Part shown: one piece after another, positions 17,295 through 27,148 of the stretch
Layout: each line of letters begins with the position of its first letter
Position numbering within the stretch: position 1 is the stretch's first letter
Assembly (NCBI GenBank): GCA_035632955.1
Contig: DASQFU010000226.1
Span: 1 to 27,148, forward strand
From: DASQFU01 sp035632955
GTDB lineage: Bacteria > Eisenbacteria > RBG-16-71-46
DNA length: 27,148 nt
Reading direction: 5' to 3'
Program-made: the position numbers and the translations under genes
Notes under the pieces: model-generated
Seen by the model: only the letters and a program-made list of their open reading frames with translations
What the model was told of the DNA's origin: nothing
Databases searched by the model: none

Positions 17295-17321
17295 CGGTGC
17301 AATCAACCGTCGGGGCGTTTT
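17287..17321 (+). terminator. Regulated intrinsic terminator of the ileS T-box
   Basis: CGCCCC (17287-17292) pairs with GGGGCG (17312-17317), and ACGGT (17294-17298) pairs with ACCGT (17306-17310) around one A-C mismatch, with a seven-base loop. TTTT follows directly. The left arm overlaps the antiterminator arm, so charged tRNA-Ile should favour termination before ileS. Confidence 0.92.
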
Positions 17322-17347
17322 CGTTTCGCGACCCGGCCGAGGAAGCC

Positions 17348-20194
17348 ATGGCGTCCTACCGCGACACGCTGAACCTGCCGCAGACCGAGTTCCCGATGAA
17401 AGGCGACCTTCCCAAGCGGGAGCCGGAGCGGTTGCGCTGGTGGAAGGAGCGTGACCTGTATCGCAAGCTGCGCGACGCGCGGCGCGGCGCCCCGGTCCTG
17501 CTCCTGCACGACGGCCCACCGTACTCCAACAACCACCTGCACCTCGGGACCGCCGCCAACAAGATCTGGAAGGACGCGCTGGTGCGCTCGGCGTCGCTGC
17601 TCGGGTACGACTCACCCTACGTGCCCGGATGGGACAACCACGGCATGCCGATCGAGATCCAGGTGACGAAGGAGTTCCGCGGCAAGCAACAGGCGCCCGA
17701 CCGTCTCGAGCTGCGCCGGCGCTGTCGCAGCTACGCGGCCGAGTGGGTCGGCATTCAGCGCGAGGAGTTCGAGCGGCTCGGCGTCTGGGGTGAATGGGAG
17801 CGTCCTTACCTCACGATGGACGCCGCGTTCGAGGCCGAGATCCTGGAGGCGTTCGCCGCCCTCGCGGGCCGCGGCTTCGTCCAGCGCGGCCAGCGCTCGA
17901 TCCATTGGTGTCCGACCGACCGCACGGCGCTGGCCGAGGCCGAGATCGAATATCAGGACGACCCTTCGCCCTCGATCACGGTCGCTTTCCCGCTGCGACA
18001 CGATCCGAAGCACGTCCTCGACGGCCTCGCCGAGCCCGCGGCGCTGGCGTGGACCACCACCCCCTGGACCCTGCCCGCGAATCTCGGCTTGATGGTGGCG
18101 CCCGAGGCGAGCTACGTCGTGCTCGAGGGCGAGGGTCGCCTGGTCGTGATCGCCGAAGCGCGCGTTACCGCGGTGGCCGAAGCGTGCGGCTGGAAGGCGC
18201 CGGCCGTGCGCCGCCGGCTGCGCGGCCAGGATCTGCTGGGCGTCGTCTTCGAGGGACCGTGGGGCAACGACTCGCGGGTCGTCGACGGATCCCCATTCGT
18301 CAGTCTCGAGAACGGCACCGGGCTGGTCCACACCGCGCCGGGACACGGAAAGGAGGATTTCGCCGTCGGCCTGCGCGAGGGGCTCGGCGTCGTGAACCCG
18401 GTCGACGAGGCCGGTCGTTTTACGCCGGGAGCGGAGCCGTTCGTCGGCCGGAGCGTGCTGGACGTGAACGACGACATCATCGCCTGGCTCGAGGAGCGAG
18501 GCCGGCTCGTGGCCAAGGGCCGGATCACGCACTCCTATCCGCATTGCTGGCGCTGCCACCAGCCGGTGATCTTCCGCGCGACCAAGCAGTGGTTCATGAT
18601 CATCGACCACGATCGGCACCGCGACCGCGCGCTGGAGGCGATCGAATCTGGGGTGCGCTGGGAGCCCGAGAGCTCGCAGAATCGCATTCGCGACGCGGTT
18701 CGGCTGCGTCCCGACTGGTGCCTGTCACGCCAGCGCGTGTGGGGAGTCGGGATCCCCGCGCTCTACTGCGAGGCCTGTGACAACGCCGTGCTGGACGCCC
18801 GGGTCATGCGCAATGCCGCGAGCCTGGCGCGCACGCGCGGCTCCGACGCGTGGTACGAGGTCTCGGTCGCGGAGGTGCTTCCCGCCGGGTTCACGTGTCC
18901 CGAATGCGGCGCGCCGGGGCCGTTCCGCAAGGAGACCGACATCCTCGACGTGTGGTTCGACTCGGGCTCCACGCATCGCGCGGTTCGAGTGACGCACCCC
19001 GAGCTGAGCGCGCGCTGGGCGCAGGCGCTGGAGAGCGCAGAACGCGGCGCGGCGGAGGCGCCCGCCGGCGACCGGCGTGCGGGCAGAGTCGTTTACTTCG
19101 AAGGTCCGGACCAGCACCGCGGCTGGTTCAACTCCTCGCTCATGGTCGGCGTCGGCATCGACGGCCAGGCCCCCTACACCGACGTGCTCACGCATGGCTG
19201 GGTGCTGGACGCCGAGGGCCGCGCGATGCACAAGTCGCTCGGCAACGTGATCGCCCCCGAGCAGGTGATCTCGCGCTACGGCGCCGACATCGTGCGGTGG
19301 TGGGCGCTCGCGACCGATTGGCGCGCCGACGTGCGCATCGGCGACGAGATCCTGCAGCGGGTCGCCGACGCGTATCGCAAGGTCCGGAACACGTTCCGCT
19401 TTCTGCTCGGCAACCTCCACGACTTCGATCCCGCGCAGGCGGCGCCGCCCGAGCGGCTCACCCGCGTCGATCGCGCCTTCGCCGGCGCGTTGCACGCCAC
19501 CTTGGCCCAGGTGCAGCGGGATTGGGCCGAGTGGCGATTCCACCGGGCGCTCGATGGCTTGCTCGCGCTGTGCACCGTGGATCTGTCCGCGGTCTATCTC
19601 GATGTCGCGAAGGACCGGCTCTACACGCTGGCGCCCGACGATCCGCTTCGGCGCTCCGCGCAGACGGTGCTGTGGGAGGCGCTGCACGAGCTCGCGCTGG
19701 CGGCCGGACCGGCGCTCGCGTTCACCGCCGAGGAGGTCTGGCAGTCACATCCGGCGCTGCGCGCGGAGAGCGAAAGCGTACACCTGGCGTCGTGGCGGAG
19801 GCGCGAGTCTCCGGCCGCCGCGCGTGACGAGTGGACGTTCCTGCTCGGCGTGCGCGCTGCGGTGAACGCCGAGATCGAGCCGCTGCGCGCCGCCAAGACC
19901 CTCGCGACCACGGGCGAAGCCGAGGTCGAGCTGAGCGTGGCGCCGGAGATCGCGGCGCGATTGCGCGCGCTCGCGGACGAGCTGCCCGGCTTCCTGATGG
20001 TCGCGCGCGCGACGGTGCACGAGCAGCCGGGCGTGGAAAACGTCCAGGTCGCGGTGCAGCGCACCGGGTACCCGAAGTGCGAACGGTGCTGGACCTACCG
20101 CTCCGACGTCACGCGCGACGGAGCGCGCGCGGGCCTGTGCGCCCGTTGCCTGGCGGTGCTCGACGCCACGGGTCGGACTGCCGGCGCCTCGTGA
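17348..20194 (+). CDS. ileS: Isoleucyl-tRNA synthetase
   Basis: This class Ia synthetase charges tRNA-Ile with isoleucine in the cytoplasm. The 948-aa length is normal for bacteria. The HIGH-type motif is HLGTAANK (residue 65 onward, after GPPYSNN). The editing (CP1) domain carries TTTPWTLPANLG and GTGLVHTAPGHGKEDF. A zinc-knuckle-like pair, YCEACDN and TCPECGAPG, lies in the connective region. The KMSKS-type motif is AMHKSLGN. The C-terminal zinc finger is CERCWTYR...CARCL. The frame is open upstream to 17189, but that part translates the T-box. The ATG at 17348 has GAGG five bases upstream and is the true start. Transcription is controlled by the T-box. The gene converges on the deoxynucleoside kinase with only three bases between stops. 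Confidence 0.96.
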   Translation: MASYRDTLNLPQTEFPMKGDLPKREPERLRWWKERDLYRKLRDARRGAPVLLLHDGPPYSNNHLHLGTAANKIWKDALVRSASLLGYDSPYVPGWDNHGMPIEIQVTKEFRGKQQAPDRLELRRRCRSYAAEWVGIQREEFERLGVWGEWERPYLTMDAAFEAEILEAFAALAGRGFVQRGQRSIHWCPTDRTALAEAEIEYQDDPSPSITVAFPLRHDPKHVLDGLAEPAALAWTTTPWTLPANLGLMVAPEASYVVLEGEGRLVVIAEARVTAVAEACGWKAPAVRRRLRGQDLLGVVFEGPWGNDSRVVDGSPFVSLENGTGLVHTAPGHGKEDFAVGLREGLGVVNPVDEAGRFTPGAEPFVGRSVLDVNDDIIAWLEERGRLVAKGRITHSYPHCWRCHQPVIFRATKQWFMIIDHDRHRDRALEAIESGVRWEPESSQNRIRDAVRLRPDWCLSRQRVWGVGIPALYCEACDNAVLDARVMRNAASLARTRGSDAWYEVSVAEVLPAGFTCPECGAPGPFRKETDILDVWFDSGSTHRAVRVTHPELSARWAQALESAERGAAEAPAGDRRAGRVVYFEGPDQHRGWFNSSLMVGVGIDGQAPYTDVLTHGWVLDAEGRAMHKSLGNVIAPEQVISRYGADIVRWWALATDWRADVRIGDEILQRVADAYRKVRNTFRFLLGNLHDFDPAQAAPPERLTRVDRAFAGALHATLAQVQRDWAEWRFHRALDGLLALCTVDLSAVYLDVAKDRLYTLAPDDPLRRSAQTVLWEALHELALAAGPALAFTAEEVWQSHPALRAESESVHLASWRRRESPAAARDEWTFLLGVRAAVNAEIEPLRAAKTLATTGEAEVELSVAPEIAARLRALADELPGFLMVARATVHEQPGVENVQVAVQRTGYPKCERCWTYRSDVTRDGARAGLCARCLAVLDATGRTAGAS

Positions 20195-20197
20195 TGG

Positions 20198-20845
20198 TCA
20201 TTCCTCGAGGTCCATCTCGACCTGGCGTGGATAACGCCGTTTGAGGTCGGCCACCAGATCGCGGAAGGCGGGGGTGTCGCCCTGCAGCGCCACGCGGTCG
20301 GTGTCGATCTCGAGCACCTCGAACTCCGCCCGCGCGCGCACCATCCAGTCGTCATAGGCACGGTTGAGTCGCGTGATGTAGTCGCGGCTGATCCCCTGCT
20401 CGCTCGGCCGGCCGCGCCGGGTGATTCGCTCGAGCAGGGCCTCCGGGCTCGCTTTCAGGTACACGATCAGGTCGGGCTTCCGCAGGTACGAGACCAGCAC
20501 CCCGAACAGCGCGACGTAGTTCTCGTAGTCCACCGGGGTCATCGACCCCTGCTCGCGCAACGTGCGCGCGAAGATCTCCGCGTCCTCGTAGACGGTGCGA
20601 TCCTGGATGAACGGCAGGCGGCTCTGGCCGATCTGAGCTTGAGCCTTGAAGCGCTCGCTCAGGAAGTAGATCTGGAGATGGAAGCTCCAGCGCGGCATGT
20701 CGGCGTAGAACGCATCGAGGTAGGGGTTGTGAATCACGGGCTCGTAATAGGCGAGCCAGCCCAGCTCGGTGCTCAACCGGTTCGTGAGCTCGGTCTTGCC
20801 GACGCCGATGTTGCCGGCGATCGCGAGGAAGTAGCCCTGGCTCAC
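20198..20845 (-). CDS. Deoxynucleoside kinase (dGuo/dAdo/dCyd kinase family)
   Basis: This enzyme phosphorylates a deoxynucleoside at the 5' position in the salvage pathway. The 215-aa protein has the P-loop GNIGVGKT (residues 11-18), a YYEP segment with the likely catalytic Glu35, the DRTVYED motif (D82-R83, E87) and an Arg-rich lid ERITRRGRPSEQG near residues 159-171. The DR(S/T)xYED form is common in deoxyguanosine/deoxyadenosine kinases, but the substrate cannot be fixed from sequence. The start is a GTG at 20845 with no evident Shine-Dalgarno. The P-loop sits at the normal distance from it. A candidate promoter lies at 20889-20919. The stop is three bases from that of ileS, with no hairpin seen between them. 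Confidence 0.9.
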   Translation of the reverse strand: MSQGYFLAIAGNIGVGKTELTNRLSTELGWLAYYEPVIHNPYLDAFYADMPRWSFHLQIYFLSERFKAQAQIGQSRLPFIQDRTVYEDAEIFARTLREQGSMTPVDYENYVALFGVLVSYLRKPDLIVYLKASPEALLERITRRGRPSEQGISRDYITRLNRAYDDWMVRARAEFEVLEIDTDRVALQGDTPAFRDLVADLKRRYPRQVEMDLEE

Positions 20846-20888
20846 GGCGCGAGCCCGAAACCCGCGAGCGACGATCGGCCTTCACGCG

Positions 20889-20940
20889 ACGATAGGCAGG
20901 ACGCATGGCACGATGTCAAAGAGATGTTCAATGGATTGAA
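20889..20940 (-). promoter_or_regulatory. Candidate promoter and adjacent palindrome for the deoxynucleoside kinase gene
   Basis: On the minus strand a perfect TTGACA (20919-20914) is followed by 19 bases and TATCGT (20894-20889), matching four of six -10 bases. The transcript would start about 37 bases before the GTG start. The palindrome TTCAAT-GG-ATTGAA (20927-20940) sits just upstream of the -35 box and could bind a regulator. Confidence 0.4.
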
Positions 20941-21146
20941 ATCCCTCGTTCTACAAGGCCGTTCTGTCGGGTATGCCCTACACACGATCGGCCGTTCCCG
21001 ACACGCGCGTGGCGCCAAAACGATCGCGAGAAAAGAGAGGAACCTTTCGAGAGGTCCGGCATCTGATGCTTTGTAGTCGGGGGGCTAGTTCGATGGAACT
21101 CGCGTGCGGCCCGCGATTCTGAGAACGATGTCCCCCCTTATCTTTT

Positions 21147-21177
21147 CGCCCCGCCTTGCGAACCGCAGGGCGGGGCG
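21147..21177 (-). terminator. Strong hairpin downstream of the prsK-prsR operon
   Basis: CGCCCCGCC (21147-21155) pairs with GGCGGGGCG (21169-21177). Five more inner pairs (one T-G) extend this to 14 pairs around a small AAC-C loop. It lies about 60 bases beyond the last stop of the minus-strand operon (21234). On that strand it is followed by AAAAG rather than a U-tract, so it may be a terminator of unusual type or an RNA-stabilising hairpin. Confidence 0.5.
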
Positions 21178-21233
21178 ACGTGTTTTCCATCCCCGTTTCG
21201 CGATCGTTGCCGCCTCTCGCTGCGCGTCCGTTC

Positions 21234-22111
21234 TCAGCGCGCGCCGCGAGACCGAGGCGTAATCTCGGGACGGCCCGCCTCGACCCACGCACTGTACCCG
21301 AAACGGGCCGCGGCTTCGGCCCCGACGCCGAGTCGCGCCGCGGTGAGCGGGCCGATCTCGTGCCACAGGCGCGCGGAGTAGGCGGGCGTGCCGATGCCCT
21401 CGCGTGCCGCCGCCCGCTCGGCGGTCAGCATGCGCGCCGCGAAACGCTGGCTGTCGCGGATCAGCTTCAGCCCCTCGTCGAACGGATCGCGTAGCGGGCG
21501 GACCGGTCCGGTGACGGAAGGCAGCACGAGATGGGTTTGATAGCGCTGCAGCAGCTCGGCGCCGATGCGCGCGCGCATCTCGGGCGTGGCCTTCGCCGTG
21601 CATCGCAGCGGATCGGCGGCGTCCGCCAGGTAGTGGCAGAGGTCCGCCCAGTGCCGGCCCGCCGCCTCGCCGTCGCGAGCGCGTAGCGACTGCACGAGCC
21701 GCGCGTGGGTCTCCGCGATCGCCCACGGCAGCGCGCCACGGGCGCGGGCCCGCTCGCCGCCGTGCCGGCGCTCCCAGGTCGCGAACCGATCGGGGATCGA
21801 CCCGCGCGCGAGCCACGAGAAGGCGTCGAGATCGAAATGATGCCGGTGGCGCTCGAGCGGATCGGCTGGGTCGCGCTGCCGCTTTTCGGCATCCATCGCA
21901 TGACGCATCAGCGCGGGTCCGAGGCGCAGCAGCGGCTCGGCGTCCGAAGGCAGCATGGCCGGCACTTCCGCCGCCACCCGCTCGTGGGCCACCGTGCCCC
22001 AGGCTCGCACCTCGCGCGCCGCGGCGACCGCGAGCAACGCGATCATCAGCGTCGCGCCCGGACGCCGGAACGCTTCCGAGCGGCGGCGCTCGCCGCTAAC
22101 CAGGGTCGCGC

Positions 22112-22115
<4 letters not shown>
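21234..22115 (-). CDS. S1/P1-nuclease / zinc phospholipase C-like secreted protein, degenerate
   Basis: The 293-aa protein has a signal-like hydrophobic segment (GATLMIALLAVAAAREVRA) and would start its mature chain WGTVAHE. That Trp-Gly plus His (W39, H44) is the hallmark of the S1/P1 nuclease and zinc phospholipase C fold. Further matches are H72 and D75 (RHAMDAE), the HRHHFDLD motif, and H161/D165 in HYLADAADPLRC. The family motif HYLGDxHQPLH is altered: two histidines are Ala and Arg here. I cannot find the later H-x3-D ligand pair, so the trinuclear zinc site looks incomplete and activity is doubtful. The GTG start overlaps the prsR stop by four bases (GTGA), implying translational coupling. 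The family call is moderate. Confidence 0.55.
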
Positions 22116-23522
<1,407 letters not shown>

Positions 23523-23533
<11 letters not shown>

Positions 23534-25712
23534 CGGCGGCCTCCCGCTGAGCGCGATCGGCGCTGCGCGCCGGCACATCGACCTCGAAGCGCGTGCCCTT
23601 GCCGATCTGGCTTTCGACCGCGATCGTCCCGCCGTGCGCTTCGACGATCGCCTTGCTCTGCGCCAGGCCGATGCCGAGTCCCGCGATCTTGGTGGTCGCA
23701 AACGGCCGGAACAACGACTCGCGAATGAACTCCTCCGTCATCCCCTGACCGGTGTCCCACACACTGAGGGTCAGGCGCAATTCCCCGTTGTGCGCGCCGC
23801 GCGGAACACCGACGGCGGCCTCGAGCTCGATCTCACCCGGTCCCTGCAAGGCCTCGCGTGCGTTGACCAGCAGGTTGGTGATCACGCGCAGCATCTGGCG
23901 CGGATCGAGCAGCACGGCGTCCTGGCCGTGGCAGCGGACGTCGAACCTCACGCCGTCCCGCTCCCCGACCGTGAGGCCCGCCGCCACCACGGCTTCGTCC
24001 ACCAGCCGGCGCCAGTGCACGGGCTCGAGCTCGACGGCCGGCGGTTTGGCGACGCCCGAGACGTGGCCCATCAGCTCGCGCAGGTTCCTCACCGTGCGCT
24101 CGACGACCTTGAGCGCGTCGCGCTGGAACTCGGGCTGAGCCAGATGGCGGCGCGCATTCTCGACCACCAGCGAAAGACCGGACACCTGGTTCTTGATGTC
24201 GTGCAGCACGAACGTCGAGAGCCGGTGCAGGGATTCGAGCTGGCGGGTCTCGGCGAGCTGGTCGGCGAGGCGCGCGAACCACAGCGCCGCGGCGAGCTGC
24301 CGTGACATGGCCCCGAGAAACTCGACGTCCTCGTACGAATACTCGTCGTCGCTGCGCTTTTCGGACAACCACATCAGGCCGACCATCTCCTCGCCGACGT
24401 GCAGCGGCGCGCACGCCGCCGCCGACATCGCCTGAATCAGCGGCCGGTTCTCGACCACCACCGGGATCAGATCGAGGTCGTGTGAGAGATCGCGGAACAC
24501 GAGCGGCATGCGCAGGCGGTCCAAGGTCTGTACCACCAGGCTGTCGGGGGCCACCACCGGCGTCACTTCCGGCCAGCGAACGCTCGATGGCGGATAGATG
24601 CGGTGGAAGGCGCCGGTGCGCTCGTCCTTCAGGTGGATGACGACGCGCTCGGCCTCGAACACGGCCCGCACCAGGATCTCGATCTGGCGGCAGATGTCTT
24701 CAGGACGAGCGGTCGGCGTGATCGCGCGGCTGACCCGCTCCCATTCGCGCCGGTAGTCGTAGCGGTTGGCGTAGAAGTTCCGGTCGATGAAGCGCTTGAC
24801 CCCGCGGTTGGCGCGCGGGCTGAACGTGAGCACGAGCCCGCCGCCGCCGACCAGGAGGTAGAACAGCAGGCTCACGGTCCGCTTCCATTCCGGACTCAGA
24901 ACCGGCAGCACCTTCGAGAGCGCCGCCATCGTGAGCAGGAACGCTCCCGCCAGTGTCAGCGACACGGACGAGTAGTAGATGACCGGCCGCGCGACCGGGA
25001 TCGCCATGTCGGAGAGCCGCTGCCGCGCGAGCGCAAACGCCGTCACCACGCCGGAGACGAACATCGGCACGGCGCTCGCGGCGAACCAGCGAACCTCGAG
25101 GCCCCCGTAGAGCAGCGCCGCGGACACGACCAGCAGATTCGACAAAATGCCGACCACGAACGCCGCGAACATCGGCCGCAACCGGCGTTGCGAGCTGGCC
25201 GGGGCAGTGCGCAGCATGCTCTCGAGGTTCATGAGCACCGCGACCATCACGATCACGAGGTACATGAGGTAGACCTTGCCCATGCCCCCGAGCCGGATCA
25301 CCGCCGCGCCTGCGGTGCCGGTCACGCCGCTGACGACGTGCGGCGTGCCGGCGACGGCGAACAGCGTGACGCAGCCGATCAAAGCGAGCGTCAGATAGGC
25401 GGCGGCATTGCGAAGCTGCAGGATCGGGCTAGGGCGCGCGAGCACGACGCTCAGCACCAACCAGAGCCACGAGGCGAGCGCCGATACCCCGGCCAGATAG
25501 GTCGCCCACATTCGCGCGGCGCCCGTGGTCGTGGCATTGAGCATCCCGAGGGTTCCCGCCTGGAACGCCGCGAGCGACAGGAACGAGGACGCGAACAGGA
25601 GCGTCGTCAGCCACTGGCCGCGTCGCAGCGTGGCCAGCAGCCCGATCGCAGCCGCGAGCAGCGCGCTGGCGGTGACGACCGCCGCCTGGATCGGTGACAA
25701 CGCCGCGTCCAT
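23523..25712 (-). CDS. prsK: Membrane histidine kinase, PrsK-like
   Basis: This is the sensor partner of PrsR. The 729-aa protein has an N-terminal membrane domain with about seven or eight hydrophobic segments up to residue ~290. A GAF-like domain follows (about 330-480, VVIHLKDERTGAF to LWLSEKRSDDEYSYEDVEF). The phospho-acceptor box is VLHDIKNQ with H504. A HATPase domain has the N box NLLVNAREAL and the G boxes DTGQGM and GLGIGLAQSKAIVEAHGG. The HDIKN box, the FATTK...GLGIGL segment and the order of domains are those of PrsK from exosortase/PEP-CTERM systems. The signal is unknown. AGGGGGG lies seven bases before the ATG, and the upstream TPR gene ends three bases before the start. Confidence 0.88.
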
Positions 25713-25715
25713 CGG

Positions 25716-27148
25716 CTAGCCCCCCTGTCCTTCCATGCGCGCGAGCGCGGCGCGCGCGACACGCTGGGCGTCGGCGCCCACGCCGCGCTCGGCCACTTCC
25801 TGATACAGCGTGCGGGCGCGCGGCGGATCGCCGAGGTGGATCTCGGCCACCCGCGCCGCATCCAGCGCCGCGAGCGTGCCGGTCGGCGTCGAACCGTAAC
25901 GCTGCCAGAGCTCCGCCAGCGCGTCGCACGCCGGGCCGTAGTCCGCGAGCGCGAGCAACACCCGGGCGCGCGCCTCGCGCGCCTTCATCACGATTCGATC
26001 GTCGCGATAGGTGGCGATCAGGCGATCCATCCGTTCGCCGGCGCTGCGTCCCTCCATGCGCGCGAGCTCCGCCTGGCCGCGCCCCAGGTGATACGCCACG
26101 ATCCTCAGGGAAGACTCCAGCGCCAGCTCATGCGCCGGATGGTGCGCGGCCAGCGCCCGATATTCGCTGCGCGCCTGCTCCCAGCGATCGGTGGCCTCGA
26201 ACAGCAACGCCCGCCGGTAGCGGGCGACACTGCCGGCGTCCACGGCCGCAGGATAGGAATCGACGAAGCGCCCGTATGCGGCCAGCGCCGAGTCCGGTGC
26301 GCCCCGCGCTTCCCAGACGCGCGCCATGAGCATCAATGCTTCGGGCCGCGCCCGTGCCTGGTCGATGGTCTCCGCCCAGCGCGCGTAAACCAGCGCGGAA
26401 TCCGGACGCCCGCCGGCGAGCGCGTATTCGCCGAGCATCAGGACCACCTGGGCGCGCAACGCTCCGACCTTGGGCTCGGCGAGCGCCTGGCGCAAAGCGT
26501 CCAGGGTCGGCTCCAGCGACTGAGCGCCCCCCCGCGTGGTGCGCACTCGCGCGAGCCGGATCCACAGCTCGGGAGCGGCCTGGCGCCCGCGCGCGCGCGC
26601 GAGCGCGTCGGTCAGGCGCCGCTCGGCGTCGGCGAGGGTCGAATCGGCAGCAGCGTGGCGGCCCGCCGCGAAGGCGTCCTGCGCCACGCGCAGCAGCGCG
26701 TCCAGCACCGCGACGATCGGCTCGCCAGTCTCGGGATCCACGAGCGGGAAGTCGCGCGCGAGCGTCGTCAGAGCGTCCGGCGTGCGCGGGTCGCCGGTCC
26801 GTTCCAGCGTCGCGGCGCGCGCCGCGACGGCCTCGAGGCGGACCGGCAACAGCGCCGCATAGTCGCGCGCGGCGCGCTCGTATCCCGCGAGCGCCGGAGC
26901 GACCCGGCCGCGCATCTCTTCCAATCGGGCCACGGCGATCGCCGCCCGGCCCGAGATCGACGCGACGTCGCGCGCGTAGCGCCGCTCGAGGCGCTCGGGT
27001 CGGGTCCACACCGTCGCGGGGAAACGTTCCTGGATCGAGCGGAACGCCGCCTGCGCCTGCGCCACGTCGCGCTCGTTCGCGAGCCTCGGGTTCACGCGCA
27101 GACGATCGACCATCCGCATCGCCTGGGCGTACCGGCGTTCGGCCTGAT
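25716..27148 (-). CDS. Tetratricopeptide-repeat protein, N-terminus outside the window
   Basis: The open frame runs off the right edge: the residues before the ATG at 27119 (QAERRYAQA) continue the same helical pattern, so the gene is truncated here. The visible 470-odd residues are almost all amphipathic helix pairs with TPR spacing. Examples are ALAGYERAARDYAALLP, ALAAYGRFVDSYP, QARSEYRALAAHHP and PCDALAELWQRYG. Ala/Arg/Leu content is very high. TPRs mediate protein-protein contacts; no enzymatic motif is visible. It is the first visible gene of the prsK/prsR operon and may be a periplasmic or cytoplasmic scaffold for the polysaccharide-export machinery. It is not clearly the large PrsT protein of the exosortase systems. 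Confidence 0.75.
   Translation of the reverse strand, partial: QAERRYAQAMRMVDRLRVNPRLANERDVAQAQAAFRSIQERFPATVWTRPERLERRYARDVASISGRAAIAVARLEEMRGRVAPALAGYERAARDYAALLPVRLEAVAARAATLERTGDPRTPDALTTLARDFPLVDPETGEPIVAVLDALLRVAQDAFAAGRHAAADSTLADAERRLTDALARARGRQAAPELWIRLARVRTTRGGAQSLEPTLDALRQALAEPKVGALRAQVVLMLGEYALAGGRPDSALVYARWAETIDQARARPEALMLMARVWEARGAPDSALAAYGRFVDSYPAAVDAGSVARYRRALLFEATDRWEQARSEYRALAAHHPAHELALESSLRIVAYHLGRGQAELARMEGRSAGERMDRLIATYRDDRIVMKAREARARVLLALADYGPACDALAELWQRYGSTPTGTLAALDAARVAEIHLGDPPRARTLYQEVAERGVGADAQRVARAALARMEGQGG

Larger units (their letters stand above)
16998..17321 (+). promoter_or_regulatory. T-box riboswitch, isoleucine-specific, ileS leader
   Basis: A complete T-box leader precedes ileS and would sense uncharged tRNA-Ile. 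Stem I runs from GGCT (17000-17003) to AGCC (17093-17096), with a kink-turn (TGTGAC against CCGAG) and the pairing GGGG (17009-17012) with CCCC (17087-17090). Above the specifier loop CCACG (17019-17023) pairs with CGTGG (17076-17080). The distal part has the AG-bulge/terminal-loop pattern CAGCGAGCCGGGG and GGTGCGAGCCCGG. The specifier codon ATC (17083-17085), followed by a purine, reads isoleucine. The linker motif AGTAGACGCGGACGG (17154-17168) and a GAGAGCGGGC helix follow. The antiterminator/terminator pair then switches transcription of ileS. Every canonical T-box element is visible, and the Ile specifier agrees with the downstream gene. Confidence 0.95.
20846..21233. other. Intergenic region with several stem-loops
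   Basis: No convincing gene is found in these 388 bases. The region is more AT-rich than its neighbours and carries the putative kinase promoter, the palindrome at 20927-20940, and the inverted repeat TGTCGGG/CCCGACA (20965-20971 with 20997-21003). It also has a GGAACCTT/GAGGTCC hairpin around 21041-21059 and the strong hairpin at 21147-21177. The arrangement could be mere terminator/promoter sequence or hold a small RNA. Confidence 0.4.

Noticed and set aside
17189..17347. N-terminal extension of IleRS by 53 residues
   Set aside because: The segment is the T-box and its terminator. The ATG at 17348 has its own Shine-Dalgarno and matches the usual IleRS N-terminus.
21061..21121. tRNA-like segment with GTTCGA resembling a T-loop
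   Set aside because: No acceptor stem, D-arm or anticodon arm can be folded around it, and no CCA end is visible.
24603..25697. 364-aa plus-strand open frame opposite the PrsK membrane domain
   Set aside because: It is dominated by Arg, His, Gln and Glu from antisense reading of hydrophobic codons and lacks any domain.

Overview
The window is GC-rich bacterial chromosome, densely packed with genes. It appears to come from a Gram-negative lineage of the FCB/Eisenbacteria kind. This is an inference from gene content: a PorV/PorQ-family outer-membrane protein, a CarboxypepD_reg/plug TonB-dependent receptor, two secreted proteins with FlgD-like or type-A-sorting-like C-termini, a GWxTD-domain protein, an M6 protease with such a C-terminus, and a PrsK/PrsR two-component pair. 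No rRNA, tRNA, CRISPR array, IS element or phage gene was recognised.

Layout. (1) 108-1376 (+): glutamate dehydrogenase, ending at a bidirectional hairpin terminator (1393-1424) shared with the convergent operon. (2) 8625-1441 (-): a tight three-gene surface operon of TonB-dependent receptor, 1064-aa secreted protein and PorV-like protein. A candidate promoter and an operator-like palindrome lie near 8860-8888. (3) 10353-9088 (-): an outer-membrane beta-barrel-like protein with its own terminator. (4) 12777-10651 (-): a GWxTD-domain protein followed by an SH3/NlpC-P60 endopeptidase. (5) 12924-16935 (+): a secreted M6 metalloprotease with a propeller-like region, then an M23 peptidase. (6) 16990-20194 (+): an isoleucine-specific T-box riboswitch followed by ileS. 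(7) 20845-20198 (-): a deoxynucleoside kinase, convergent with ileS. (8) 27148-21234 (-): a TPR protein (5' end outside the window), PrsK histidine kinase, PrsR sigma-54 regulator and an S1/P1-nuclease-like protein, overlapping or almost touching as one transcription unit.

The strongest non-coding find is the complete T-box leader of ileS. It has stem I with a kink-turn and an ATC (Ile) specifier, the AGTA...ACGG linker, and a GGGTGGTACCGCG box with a 7-nt bulge that can pair with the tRNA acceptor end. A mutually exclusive intrinsic terminator with a TTTT tract follows. It implies that ileS is controlled by transcription attenuation in response to uncharged tRNA-Ile. T-boxes are classically known from Firmicutes and Actinobacteria, so one in this kind of genome deserves attention. 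The second theme is cell-surface biology: the receptor/secreted protein/PorV operon looks like a functional module of unknown substrate.
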